Of a stretch of 27,500 bases of DNA, positions 1-10,575 are shown in pieces. The notes beneath the pieces were generated by a model that was given only the letters and a program-made list of their open reading frames with translations, had not been told where the DNA came from and did no database searches. Both the position numbers and the translations under genes were made by a program. Position 1 is the first letter of the stretch. The number at the start of each line of letters is the position of its first letter. The stretch is from Chrysomallon squamiferum. Taxonomy: Eukaryota; Mollusca; Gastropoda; Neomphalida; Peltospiridae. The stretch is from assembly GCA_012295275.1 (NCBI GenBank), contig CM022675.1, forward strand, positions 14,521,963 to 14,549,462, given 5' to 3'.

Positions 1-191
1 AATAAACGGGATATAACTAAGATTAATCTAAAGTAATTACAGAGGACATTACTGTACATCTGGAATTGACCGCAATGGGTTTTCAAATGCATTATTAGTA
101 GCTAAAATAAAATATTTTGAATGAAATTGTTTATAACTAATATATATACTCTTTGTTAACAATATAATTAATATCTGTATAAAAATGTTAA
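1..191 (+). repeat. Duplicated segment, copy 1 (cut by window start)
   Basis: From the first base, AATAAACGGGATATAACTAA and the following roughly 190 bases match 16896-17095 nearly base for base. Small differences are a short indel after CATCTGGAA, different TA numbers and a few substitutions. Homology resumes with AATGCTAGTTGTAGTGGTG at 190, after about 45 bases that copy 2 has and this copy lacks, and runs into the microsatellite. The left end is unknown because the window begins inside it. Confidence 0.93.
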
Positions 192-430
192 ATGCTAGTT
201 GTAGTGGTGTTAATGATGACAATGATGATGATGGTAACAATAGCAACAGCAACAACAGTAATAATAATAATAATAATATCAAAAAATAATAATAACAATA
301 ACAATAACAACAATAATAATAACAACAATATAACAATAATAATAATAACAATAATAATAATAATAACAACAATAATAAAAATAATAATAATAATAATAGC
401 AACAATAACAATAATAATAATAATAATAAA
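192..430 (+). repeat. Compound (AAT/AAC/AGC)n microsatellite
   Basis: AAT units are interspersed with AAC, ATG and AGC variants, starting with GATGATGATGG. It follows the duplicated segment just as the similar tract at 17160-17368 follows copy 2, so the duplication probably included the ancestor of both tracts. Open frames on both strands here give only poly-Asn, Thr or Ile and are not genes. Confidence 0.95.
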
Positions 431-1095
431 CACTTAGAAATGATAAATATAGTCACAAATATAGAAATTGGGTTTTCAATATAGTGCAAAATGTGTTTAT
501 TTATTTATTTATTATTTTAAGTTATTTCAGTTTATTTGTGATAGTTGTATTATTTGTGTTATTTATGTATTCATTCATTCATTTATTCATTCATTTATAA
601 AGTTATTTATCAACCAAAATCTTGTCTCTTGTGGTAAGAACGTACACTTCAGTTCAGTGAAGTAAAGATCACGTGTTCTTCCCATCTAATTACACTCATA
701 CTACAAATAAATGATGTGTCGTTACTATAACAACAATAATCATCCATTGTTATTTGTTCAGCTGGCAAAAGACGAGGAACTTCTGTCTCCTACAATTTCT
801 CTTTGTCACGACGTGATTAGTGACTTCTGTGTTCTACTGAAGCTGATGGTACTAAGATTTGTTCTTACTACGGTAAGACGACATTTCGTGAAAACAGAAA
901 CTGAACAATTTCTGTTCGACTGTTACATGTAATTACTTGTTTTCATGGATTAACAATATGTAAATCATAGTATTCCACAAACATAAATAACTATTTAAGT
1001 ATATTTTTGTCTTATTTATACATAAACTCTTCTGTATTTATTTTTTTACTTATTTATTGAAGGCATATTAAATTTTGTTAGAACCTTGCTTTCTT
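431..1095. other. AT-rich non-coding DNA, no gene seen
   Basis: It contains short TTTA (about 495-515) and TTCA (about 565-590) runs. At 640-935 there is a patch of non-repetitive, less AT-rich sequence with a 73-codon plus-strand frame of no recognisable family. Nothing supports a gene. Confidence 0.6.
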
Positions 1096-1099
1096 ATTA

Positions 1100-1163
1100 G
1101 ATATAGTAATAACAATAATAATAATGATGATAATAACATTAACAATAACAGCAACAATAACAA

Positions 1164-1196
<33 letters not shown>

Positions 1197-1320
1197 TACA
1201 AAATAAATAATAATAATACTAACTGTAATAATAGCAATAACAATAGCAATGACAACAACAGCTACAATAACAACAACAGTAATAATAACAACAATAACAA
1301 CTACAAAAAATAATAAACTG
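1100..1320 (+). repeat. Compound (AAT/AAC)n microsatellite
   Basis: ATA/AAT units are mixed with AACAAC and AGCAAC variants, with a pure (ATA) core near 1167-1195. The flanks (1320-1580) are AT-rich with no gene. Confidence 0.93.
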
Positions 1321-1581
1321 AATAAAAAAGTTTAATTGTTGTCAAATCTATTTAATCATTAAACAATAATTACTTATTTCTTTTTCTTTTCTGCAAAATT
1401 AGTTTCTATGGTTTAAAAATAAATAAATAAACAAGAAAAAAATATGAAATAGTAAATAACAAACAAAGTGACAACCGCAAAGATCATAATTATGATAATG
1501 AATTTTAAAATTAACGAAAACAATGCTACTAATTTATTTACATTATTATAATAATTACTAATGCAATAAAAATAATCATGC

Positions 1582-1583
<2 letters not shown>

Positions 1584-1635
<52 letters not shown>

Positions 1636-1668
1636 CAACAACAACAACAACAATAATATTAATAATAA
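1584..1668 (+). repeat. (TAA)n-(CAA)n microsatellite
   Basis: A TAA tract of about 50 bases passes into CAACAACAAC and back to AAT-type repeats. AT-rich unique DNA continues to about 1870. Confidence 0.95.
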
Positions 1669-1879
1669 TATATTAATTTCTTAAATGTTTAATATTTCTT
1701 TGACTGTTTTATGTTTTCTAAAATGTTTTCTATTTCATATAAAGTTTCCAATGTCATACAGCGATATTAATTTTTAAAATCGTCCTATTCATTTTATATT
1801 TACAGTTTTCTTAATTTCCCATAACAGTTTTCTGTAATATTTTTTGTTTTTCTGCAATGATTCAATTTTCTAGATAATT

Positions 1880-2460
1880 ATGAGGACAACGTGTGAGACG
1901 CAGCCACACACGAGAGTCGTACAAACAGTTTCCACTCTCAGATGTCTGTCACTGTAGCAGCTACAAGTGAAGTTGTTCGGCGAAGAAGCTAGCTGCTCGA
2001 AAACTCAACAAAGTTTTGAAATCAAGTATTATCTACTTGCTGCACGCGATTTTAACTGCCGCAGTTCAAACAAACACAATACTGGGTAATTCAACAAAAA
2101 TAAATAAGCCGAGCGCCATCCAACGGCCTTGTTTCTCTGCACGTGCTGAGAGAAATGTATCAAAGTTATTGTGAAGAATAATAATAATAAAGAGATCGCT
2201 TTGATGAATTTTTCTTCAAGAGTAGTTCCCCCTGGCAAAGTTCTAGTTAGGAATAAAAATAATGGGGGACGAAAAAGAGATGTGTTGTTAAAATGGAAAA
2301 GACAAAGAAATGTCCAAGTCAATGTCCTTTCTCGTGCTAATTTGTTTTGTCAATGCTGGTGGTCTTGAAAACAGAAGTTAAAAAAAAAAGTCCTTCGTGA
2401 CCTTACTATCGACCCGGAACACAGGTGGCGCTGCAGTGTAGCACAGGAAGTGGTTTAGTT
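1880..2460. other. Unique, moderately GC-rich island with a CTCF-like motif
   Basis: Non-repetitive sequence rises out of AT-rich surroundings. It includes ATCAAAG near 2159 and CTTTGAT near 2199, both TCF/LEF-type cores in opposite orientation, and AGGTGGCGCT at 2423-2432. The two open frames here (97 and 65 codons on opposite strands) overlap and show no family resemblance, so I call it non-coding, possibly regulatory. Confidence 0.4.
2419..2434 (+). promoter_or_regulatory. Candidate CTCF-type binding site
   Basis: ACACAGGTGGCGCTGC contains AGGTGGCGC, the core known for insect CTCF and closely related to the vertebrate CTCF core. It is the only good match I saw in the window. The motif match is direct; binding and boundary function are inference. 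Confidence 0.35.
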
Positions 2461-2600
2461 TGATGTATTAATTCATTTTGATGTGGACTTAAAAGTTATT
2501 CTAGTTTATTTTTTGATGTTGTAGCTGTCAAAACAAATTTGTGTATGTGAATTCGTAGCTATGCGTTTGTTTCGAGAAAGTCAAAATTGTACATTTACAT

Positions 2601-2670
2601 ATTTATTTATTTATTTATTTATTTACTTACTTACTTAATTAGTTAGTCAGTTACTTACTTACTTATGTAT
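2601..2670 (+). repeat. (TTTA)n-(CTTA)n tetranucleotide tract
   Basis: About six TTTA units pass into ACTTACTTACTT and related degenerate units. A shorter (TCTG)n run lies at 2798-2835 and an (ATT)(AGT)n run at about 2924-2953. The remaining sequence to 3100 is AT-rich and shows no gene. Confidence 0.9.
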
Positions 2671-3109
2671 TTCCTTACTCATTTATTCCTGAATTAAATT
2701 AAAGAAATACAAGATATTTCTAGAAGAAGCAAGTAATATTACTACTTGTTTTTTATTACATGCACACATATTTATATTTAGTAGTATACTGGATCTCTCT
2801 GTTTGTCTGTCTGCCTTTCTGTCTATCTGTCTGTGACAATCCATTTGTCTGATTGTCCAGTTATATATAAATTCGTGTTTGACTCTTTCCTAACTCATTA
2901 ATTTAAAAATACTTATTTTAATTATTATTATTATTAGTAGTAGTAGTAGTAGTTGTATTCATTAATTCGAGAAAACAAAAAGAAAAAATTATAATTTTGG
3001 AAAAAAAGAAAAGAAAAGACTACCTTTCACAATGTTATAGTTTATTTATCATTTCTCTCAGAAAACCAAATATTGTAAATGTCACAAAAATATTTCACTT
3101 TTGAAATGT

Positions 3110-3400
3110 CATTCGCTGGTGGCGTCACCTCCTCTGCCAAAGTAAATCTAAATATACATATCTTTGATTCTGCTCTGTGTACATCCTACCATGGCCGAAG
3201 CGCACCTTAGAAAAACAAGGGCTAGCGTGGCGATATGTCAGAGCGAGCCGACAGGGACGTGTCAGTCTGAAGTTAAATATACACAGCATTTCTTAGTTCA
3301 GAGCTGTTTTCTTAGATCCCTGGGAACGAAAATATTAAAATTAAAGATCGTTTCAGTGAACTATCGAGTTCAGTTTGTATTCTATGTATGTTAAAAATAC
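3110..3400. other. Unique island, no recognisable gene
   Basis: Mixed-composition sequence (GCTGGTGGCGTCACC, then GGCCGAAGCGCACC) without repeats. A 76-codon plus-strand frame spans 3164-3394, but it starts outside the GC-richer part and resembles no family I know. Kept as a possible conserved non-coding element. Confidence 0.3.
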
Positions 3401-3500
3401 TTCCAGTTGATTTTAACACGGTTAACATTCAAATTGTGTGCATTTCTCGATGAGTGAAATTGTTATATACCTTTTTACGTGTTTTCTTTATTTAAATTTT

Positions 3501-3551
3501 TCTTTCTTTCTCTCTCTCTCTCTTTCTATATATATATATATATAAATATAC

Positions 3552-3634
<83 letters not shown>
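3501..3634 (+). repeat. (TC)n-(TA)n-(AG)n compound microsatellite
   Basis: (CT) units run to about 3523, a (TA) tract spans 3527-3544, then a short spacer precedes an 81-base pure (AG) tract at 3554-3634. Pyrimidine, TA and purine blocks in succession make the region nearly self-complementary. Arg-Glu or Leu-Ser open frames through it are artefacts. Confidence 0.97.
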
Positions 3635-3635
<1 letters not shown>

Positions 3636-3859
3636 GGTTGCCAATTGCAACTATGAAAGAATATATTAACAGAAGTATAGTTATACTGAATAATGGCGGA
3701 TATCTGGAATTATAAATATATTTTTCTGTAAGTATCGTTACATAATTATTTACATCCACAGTCAGATCTATGTTTTCTGAAACTGTAAGTATTTTAGTCC
3801 TAATTAACAGCAGATAACAAGCCAAAAACCGCCAATCGTAAATTCAGTGGTCTTAAACA

Positions 3860-4060
3860 TTCCGACTCAAAAGCTGATCTGTGCTTCCTACTTTTCTTTG
3901 TTTCCAATTATTCAGCTAACAACTCCAGTAAAGAAAAATAGTGCGCATTCGTATGCTTTTCCGCCTGAGTGCCAAATATTCTTCCGCGTGTGCGGCGAAT
4001 TAATAAGCAATTATCGTGAGGGAGGTAGACGGGGAAATTAATTAGCGTAAAGCAAATGAG
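3860..4060. promoter_or_regulatory. Candidate regulatory element with clustered homeodomain-type sites
   Basis: This is a unique island. Near its end are GAATTAATAAGCAATTATCG (3998-4017) and TTAATTAG (4038-4045), giving several TAAT cores within about 50 bases, next to GC-richer unique sequence (TTCCGCGTGTGCGG). The motifs are seen; an enhancer role is inference, since TAAT is frequent in AT-rich DNA. Confidence 0.25.
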
Positions 4061-4309
4061 ATTTTCACTAGCTTTGATCTTTACTGCACATTTTCACCGA
4101 CATGAAGCACATATGTCTGTAATAATAAAACTATCGACGCTGTGGCTGTTTGAATGTGATAAATTAAACAATATTAGGACACTGTATTCATTTAAATAGC
4201 AGTGGAGACGAATTCAGATATGAATTATATTTACTGTACTAGCAAAGCAATTACATTTTATGAATCTTAGAGATGATGGACTTTGGATTGTACTGTGCTG
4301 TTTTGCTTT

Positions 4310-4466
4310 GTTTTTATTTTGTGTTGTTTATTTGTTTTGTTCTTGTTCTTGTTCTTGTTTTGAAGTTGTTGTTGTAGTTGTTTTGTTTTCTTTTGTTTTA
4401 TTTGGGTTTTTTTTAACCTTTACAGGATTTATTTAAAAACTGTTGTTATTGTTAATGTTATTGTTA

Positions 4467-4527
<61 letters not shown>

Positions 4528-4616
4528 AAACAAATACATAAGCAACGAAAAACAAGCAACAACAAAATTTGATATTTTATTTAATAAACTGAAGCTATTT
4601 ACTTTAAGTGTAAGTA

Positions 4617-4664
<48 letters not shown>

Positions 4665-4682
4665 CATTATTATTATTATTAT

Positions 4683-4717
<35 letters not shown>

Positions 4718-4725
4718 AAAACAAA
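4310..4725 (+). repeat. (TTG)- and (TTA)n/(GTA)n-rich tract with an internal 191-bp tandem duplication
   Basis: TTG/TTTG-rich sequence (4310-4410) precedes (TTA)n at about 4459-4526. A unique tail begins ACAAACAAATACATAAGCAA. A second (TTA)n-(GTA)n tract at 4617-4717 is followed by a near-identical tail, ACAAATACAAAAGCAACG. The CAAATACA anchors are at 4531 and 4722, exactly 191 bases apart. Confidence 0.9.
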
Positions 4726-4959
4726 TACAAAAGCAACGAAAATCAAAGAACAACAAAATTTAAAATACGAAAAATGATTTGACATTAATTTTTCTGTAAA
4801 AAGTTTCATGAATAATTTAATAAATATAATGAAACGAGTGTCAAGTTAAACAGAAAGGAGATAAACGGGATCTTCGGTATTATCTCCCCTGTCTTTAATC
4901 ATAAAACCATCTGCGAGACAACTGGTTCCAATTTGTCACGTTTATTCAACGAAATAACT

Positions 4960-5160
4960 CACTACGCATGATTATCGCGCCCCATGACAAGATGGCGTTG
5001 TGGTCACGTGATCCAGACAGTGATCAAACGGTAAATTAGTTTCATACGTGGTACGGTTTAATTTGTTGTGATATATGATTCGCTTGTTGGCAAACGTTTT
5101 CTTCTCTTTACGCTGACCAATCAAACGCAATTGAAAGCACGTGCGGCCGGCCATCTTGAA
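4960..5160. promoter_or_regulatory. Promoter-like island with symmetric YY1-type, E-box and CCAAT motifs
   Basis: CAAGATGGCG at 4988-4997 and its inverted counterpart GGCCATCTTG at 5149-5158 bracket the island. Between them are TCACGTGA (5004-5011), CCAAT (5117-5121), GCACGTGC (5137-5144) and GGCCGGCC (5145-5152). Such combinations are typical of TATA-less animal promoters, including bidirectional ones. No coding exon or clear transcript is visible beside it, so an unseen non-coding transcript or a 5' UTR exon are alternatives. Confidence 0.4.
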
Positions 5161-6000
5161 ACCTCTAGCTATGAATCCTGCTGCGATTTAGCGGGGTATT
5201 TCTGTTATAGCTCTAGCTGACGTCTTGATACAACTGGGGAACATTTGTATTAGTTAGGAGATAATTCTAGGAAAATAAAAATCAAATTAAAATACCTGAA
5301 GTGACAAAATATTTGATTTGTTTGGGTTTTCCTAGACATATCTGACATCTTATTGTTCTTTCTTTTTCTTGTTTAGATGTCATTTTAAAGTTTTAACAGA
5401 TAAGGAAATATTCTTTAAAATAATAATAATGTTGTGTTAATAATATGTACCATTCTGAAATCCTCTTGAAAAACAAACAAAAGGAAGTAAAAGTAAAGAA
5501 GGAAAAATCATATAGAGAAGAAAGAAAAATATATTTTAAAGACAACACTTTAATAATACTTCGATCAAATATATTTTCATTAAATATAATCATACTTATA
5601 GTCTTATAAATATTTTTTTTATATATATATATAATGATTTAGTTGAGATTTTGATGTTGTTTTTTTCCTTCTTTTTTTTTTTCTTTTACTGAATTAAACG
5701 TTTTGCAGCTAGGTTTTCGTTTTGTCCTTATTTTATTATTTTTAAAAGATATATTTTACTTAATTATGATTTTTATAACATGTACAAAAATACTTAATAT
5801 AATAGCATGTTTATTTTAAATTTCTAAAATGATTCTGTTTTATTTTATTATTATTTTTATATGCTTTTTATAATTATATTTTATATGCATGTGTCTGTCT
5901 GTCTGTGTGGTTGTGTGTATATCTGTATATATATAAATATTTATTTTTATATTATTTATTTGTTTGTTTATTTCTCTGTTTGTGTTTTCTAAAAGACATA
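5160..6000. other. AT-rich non-coding DNA, no gene seen
   Basis: Mostly AT-rich, with small T-rich and TA patches (5610-5630) and TGTCTGTCTG/TATATA runs at 5885-5940. Short frames on both strands have repeat-like composition. Nothing resembles a gene. Confidence 0.6.
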
Positions 6001-6480
6001 TCATCTGCACTAATCATCTGGCGCCAGAGTAGTTTTCGGACATATGTCGTACGGTCACGGAAAAAACCGAAACGAAATGTCAGGTTCAAAAAGCTTGAAG
6101 TATCAAAACCGCCATCTAATTGTTACAAAAACAACAATCCAGCAGCCAGGGATCAAAGGAGAAACCCGTAATGAGAACTTCTCTCTAACCCTTACCCAAG
6201 TTCATTGTCAATATTTTCATTTTACTGTAGCGACATTCGAGATTGAAAAACAATGACCACTTCAAACAACGCGCAACGAGATCTCGCTGTAACGAGACTT
6301 GAACGAACGCGGTAGCGAACGGTCTTATTTCTTAATATGTTTATTGTCGTTCTGCATTGTCAACTTTTAGAAAGTTTATTGGAGCTTTCAGGGCGTGGGT
6401 GGCCCGATGTTCCGCTCTGCTCGCTCCAGAAAGTAACAGTTCTTAGTAAATTCCCACAAAACAACTGAACACGTGTGGAG
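6000..6480. other. Unique GC-richer island, candidate regulatory element
   Basis: A 480-base non-repetitive stretch, one of the longest islands outside the exon. It contains the palindrome TGGCGCCA (about 6019-6026), CCGCCATCT near 6110 and ATCAAAGG at 6152-6159 (TCF/LEF-type), with several CG dinucleotides. Two overlapping plus-strand frames (88 and 70 codons) show no family resemblance, and neither has convincing splice-site or codon evidence. Confidence 0.35.
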
Positions 6481-7120
6481 AAGTATTTTTATAATCGATG
6501 TTCCGTGAGAGATAGGATCAGTAATCTCTAAAGAATGAAAACTTCAGAATTTCAATATTTAAATACGGTGCATTTAATGTGATTATTTCATTTTAGAGTT
6601 AAATGAAATATAGTTATTTAAATTAAATTTAAGTTATTTAGTTAAGCTGTGTAACAGTTAAGATTATGAACAAGTTGCTGAAATATTAGGAAATAATTTA
6701 CAAATACTTTTTGTCGGTGATTCTGGACCGTTTCTGCTTATCTGTATGTCTGTATGTCTGTGTGTGTTTCAGTGTGTTTATGCGCGCGCGTACATCTTCA
6801 TATATAATAAGAACTTCATAATCAAGTATATAGATATTAGCTGAATGAACTTTTGAAAAACATTTACTCACGAGCTGGTAATCTGAAAAAGTCTATCAGT
6901 GATATTGTATATTCCATAATTATTTTGTTAATTATTTTTATGTTTCTAAAAACTTATTAATTTCTTAAAATTATCTTCTAAGAATCTTACATATTTCAGT
7001 AAAAATTTTACATTTACTTTTTTTATCTTTGGTCTTCTATAACTTTAACATAGCTTTCTATTTTGCTCTTTAGTATTCTTTTTACTTCGTACTCTTCTCT
7101 TTTTTCACGTTCTAACTCTA
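6480..7120. other. AT-rich non-coding DNA, no gene seen
   Basis: AT-rich sequence with a short CTGTATGTCTGTATGTCTG run near 6740-6765 and a (GC)n patch, GCGCGCGCG, near 6782. No supported feature. Confidence 0.6.
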
Positions 7121-7245
7121 CATCTCTCTCTCTCTCTTATTATTATTATTATTATTGTTGTTGTTGTTGTTGTTGTTGTTATTGTTATTGTTATTGTTGT
7201 TCTTGTTGTTCTTATTATTATTGCTATTTATTTATTTATTTAATT
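7121..7245 (+). repeat. (TC)n-(TTA)n-(TTG)n-(TTTA)n compound microsatellite
   Basis: CT units, then TTA, then TTG, then mixed TTG/TTA and TTTA units follow one another without unique sequence between. Poly-Leu, Cys and Tyr frames here are artefacts. Confidence 0.95.
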
Positions 7246-7257
7246 TTTGGGTTTTTT

Positions 7258-7430
7258 CTCTCAAAACGCACCAACATCATATAATCTCTGCTTACAAGTT
7301 TTTATCTTTTCGATACCATTTTTTCAACGTCCAAATCATCTATCTCTTTTAAAACGAACTTTTCGCGTCGCTTACAGTGAACAGGGATTCTTAGATTTGA
7401 AAGATGCAATTACACAAACATATAATCATT
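7258..7430 (+). repeat. Local direct duplication, copy 1
   Basis: CAAAACGCACCAACATCATA (from 7262) and the next 150 bases closely match 7913-8090. Shared blocks include ATAATCTCTGCTTACAAG, CCAAATCATCTATCTCTTTT, the GAACTTTTCG-GTCGC core, and GAACAGGGATTCT. The differences are scattered substitutions and small indels. Translated blocks (RTFRVAY.EQGF) align too, but the substitutions do not favour silent positions, so coding is not supported. Confidence 0.93.
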
Positions 7431-7499
7431 AGTTCAATCATTCACACTGAAATGAACACAACAGACACACAGAAACAAAAAAGTGTAAACGTATGTACT

Positions 7500-7505
<6 letters not shown>

Positions 7506-7533
<28 letters not shown>

Positions 7534-7577
7534 CGTATGTATATGTATGTGTATGTGTATATGTATGTATGTATGTG

Positions 7578-7609
<32 letters not shown>

Positions 7610-7658
7610 TGTATGTATGTATGTATGTATGTATGTATGTATGTATGTATGTATGTAT
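7506..7658 (+). repeat. (TGTA)n tetranucleotide microsatellite
   Basis: About 150 bases of TGTA, with interruptions (TATGTGTATG) in its first half and a pure block in its second half. It lies between the two copies of the local duplication. Confidence 0.97.
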
Positions 7659-7757
7659 CTTATTTCAGAACAGATATTCTTCGCTTAACATTTATTTATT
7701 TTATATTCAGTCATCTCTATTTCCTTCTTTATTCTTTCTTCAACACAACTACGTTTT

Positions 7758-7761
<4 letters not shown>

Positions 7762-7808
<47 letters not shown>
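7762..7808 (+). repeat. (TC)n microsatellite
   Basis: A 47-base pure CT tract, also within the interval between the two direct repeats. Confidence 0.97.
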
Positions 7809-7811
<3 letters not shown>

Positions 7812-7911
7812 CTCTTACCCTCATTATAGAGATATTTTATTAAACATTTGCACCTTAATCTTGTTTATTTTAAACCTTTTCCCATATTTTTTATTTCATT
7901 TTTTCTTTTTT

Positions 7912-8090
7912 TCAAAACGCACCAACATCATATAATCTCTGCTTACAAGCTTCTATCTTTTCAGTGCGATGTACCATTTTTCAAAGCCCAAATCATCTAT
8001 CTCTTTTAACACGAACTTTTCGGGTCGCCTACAACGAACAGGGATTCTCAGATTCGAAATATGTAATTACACAAACGGATATAATCTTAC
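7912..8090 (+). repeat. Local direct duplication, copy 2
   Basis: Partner of 7258-7430, offset about 651-657 bases in the same orientation. It differs by a 6-base net insertion near GTGCGATGTACC. Both copies are preceded by T-rich sequence and lose similarity after ATTACACAAAC..ATATAATC. Confidence 0.93.
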
Positions 8091-8159
8091 ATCTGTTTTT
8101 CTCGAATTCAAGCACTCACTCGAACAATTTATCGTTGTTTCTCTACAACTCTGCATAGA

Positions 8160-8400
8160 GAAAACCTAGGCGCCTATAGCATTATGCACGAGTTGCAATT
8201 GAAGCGAGCCTACGTTTTGGCGTCATATCCTATTAAAATTTAATGAAATGAGGGCGGTAAACATCGATTTGACACGCCACGATAACTGGGGTGGTCGATA
8301 ACGTATCAGAGGTCGATACGGCGGTTTGATGTTGCGATTGAAGTGGCGGCGAAATTGTCAACCTTTTGAGCGAAGTGAGACTTAAACAGACTCTAATTGG
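8160..8400. other. Unique GC-richer island, no gene recognised
   Basis: It starts CCTAGGCGCCTATAG and continues through CG-containing unique sequence (GGTCGATACGGCGG, GTGGCGGCGAAATTG). It is flanked right by a long A-rich tract (8400-8560). It may be the non-repetitive remainder of the duplicated unit or an element end. No open frame of interest. Confidence 0.3.
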
Positions 8401-8950
8401 ATATAAAAACAACGAAAAATATTTACCAAAAAAAATAAATAAATAAAAAATTTTAAAAATGTAAAAAAGAAAATTAAAAACACCTAAAAAAAAATTAAAA
8501 AGGAATATAAATACAATTATAAACGAAAATAAAATAAAATCATATATACCAGACTAATATCAGAAAGTTGATTTATCTAAACACTTTATCTAATTTATCT
8601 TGATTTTTTAAATTTCAAATCATAATTATTCACACCTGAAGCGACCTCTGGAAGCGATGTCGATAAAATAAAATAACTAAAAAAGTTAATAAATGAATGT
8701 TTGCATAACGTTTTACTGTTAACAGGTTTATGAGTGGCAAAGTTTTAGGTTTAAAAAGTAATAGCATTAAAAAAAAAAAAAGGCGTTTTAGGCGATTCTT
8801 ACTGACTGGAAGCTGCACACAGAACATTCCACAAGTTTCCTCTGATATCAGCTTTACATCACATAGTTCACATAGTTTAATTTCTAACAACAGTAAAAAT
8901 AAATCTTCTGCTACTTCTACTATTATTTGACTCTGTAATATAGATTACTA
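8400..8950. other. A-rich tract followed by low-complexity DNA
   Basis: 8400-8560 is an A-rich run with AAATA and AAAAAT patches, and 8560-8950 is AT-rich with a poly-A run near 8769. An 86-codon minus-strand frame and a 66-codon plus-strand frame overlap here; neither resembles a protein family. Confidence 0.5.
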
Positions 8951-8956
8951 TTAGTA

Positions 8957-9112
8957 CAACAACAACTACTACTACTACTACTGCTACTGCTACTGCTACT
9001 TCTACAGCTGATTCAACCACCATTATTTACTGTTAATACTACTTGTTATTACTTCTGATATTTCTGCTGCTGCTGCTGCTGCTGCTACTACTACTACATC
9101 TACTGCTACTAC
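8957..9112 (+). repeat. (ACT)n/(GCT)n compound microsatellite
   Basis: CTACTACTACTGCTACTGC-type units, then mixed sequence, then a pure (TGC) run near 9064-9087 and (TAC) units. The 9112-9290 flank is AT-rich and featureless. Confidence 0.93.
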
Positions 9113-9289
9113 CATTCCACTGCTTTTATCACTTACAAATTACTATTAAAACTATTAACGTCTACTAAAATAAATTTTCTAAAGCATTATTTTCACGACT
9201 ATTATCAATCACTTTATTAATACTATGAAACAGTTAACCGTATCATATAAATCCTAGTCTTGATAATAACCGACGTATTCAGTATTACC

Positions 9290-9650
9290 CTTTTTCTCTA
9301 GCTCAGAACTATGAAATATTCAGAAAACTTCCTGCATTCCGAGAGAGATTTTCTTGTACCGGAATACAACATGTTTTCGAGTGCACTGTGATATCGGACG
9401 CCAATAAGTCGCCATAAAGCATTTGAGTACAGACTCGATCCCCTAGGATACGCAGCTTTATCAATGGTAGTCCGCCCCATTCTCCTCCGAACTTTCATTC
9501 ACATCCAGTGATAGGAATATCGCGAAATTCTTTTTCTGAACAAATCATGTAAACCACATGTCAAAATGTACACACAAAGTGTGCACCCACAATGAACTAG
9601 CGATTTGTGTTTCATCACACGACTCCAGGGACAACCGAAATGGAAATGCA
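9290..9650. other. Unique island, candidate regulatory element
   Basis: About 360 bases of non-repetitive sequence. CCATAAA near 9411 and GCTTTATCAATGG near 9451 resemble AbdB/Cdx-type (TTTATGG) sites. A 66-codon minus-strand frame covers 9298-9498 but ends in a random-looking sequence and has no known homology. The right edge is a microsatellite. Confidence 0.3.
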
Positions 9651-10189
<539 letters not shown>

Positions 10190-10190
<1 letters not shown>

Positions 10191-10490
10191 TAGAACAGGA
10201 ATTAAATCAGGAATAACTCTTCTAGACCGTTCAAAGGTCATTAACTCCGAGATCATGAAAGTAACGAAGCACTTAATTGTTAATTAAGATCGCTTCCGAT
10301 ACAAGCGGTACGCAGTTGGACACCAGTGGAGTGTGACGTCAGAGCTACTTGACTCCTCGTAATTTCTACGCTTCGTTTTGCACATGACTGATAACCAAGT
10401 CACTAGGACGGTGTCTATTGGCCCGGCGCCCGTAATGTGTGGTCGAAATCGAACGTCATTGTCTGAACTTTTTGAAGTAATTGATTTAAT
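10190..10490. promoter_or_regulatory. Unique island with a perfect CRE palindrome
   Basis: TGACGTCA at 10334-10341 is the full cAMP-response element. TTCAAAGGTCATTAA near 10229 has an extended nuclear-receptor half-site (TCAAAGGTCA). A GGCCCGGCGCCC patch lies near 10421. The 96- and 79-codon opposite-strand frames here both run into the adjacent CT/GA repeat and are not convincing. A regulatory role is inference. Confidence 0.35.
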
Positions 10491-10493
10491 AAA

Positions 10494-10495
<2 letters not shown>

Positions 10496-10572
<77 letters not shown>
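10496..10572 (+). repeat. (CT)n microsatellite
   Basis: A pure 77-base CT tract. Confidence 0.98.

Positions 10573-10575
<3 letters not shown>

Noticed and set aside
7404-7935. Met-Tyr-Val-Cys and Ser-Leu repeat frames
   Set aside because: Products of TGTA and TC microsatellites; several overlapping frames are open together.
8160-8400. Possible SINE or tRNA-derived element
   Set aside because: No box A/box B pair or known octopus-type SINE core was recognised; only an A-rich tract follows.
9298-9498. 66-codon minus-strand frame (MKVRRRMGRTT...) as a basic DNA-binding exon
   Set aside because: Basic start is short, the rest looks random, no homeodomain residues such as WFQNRR are present.
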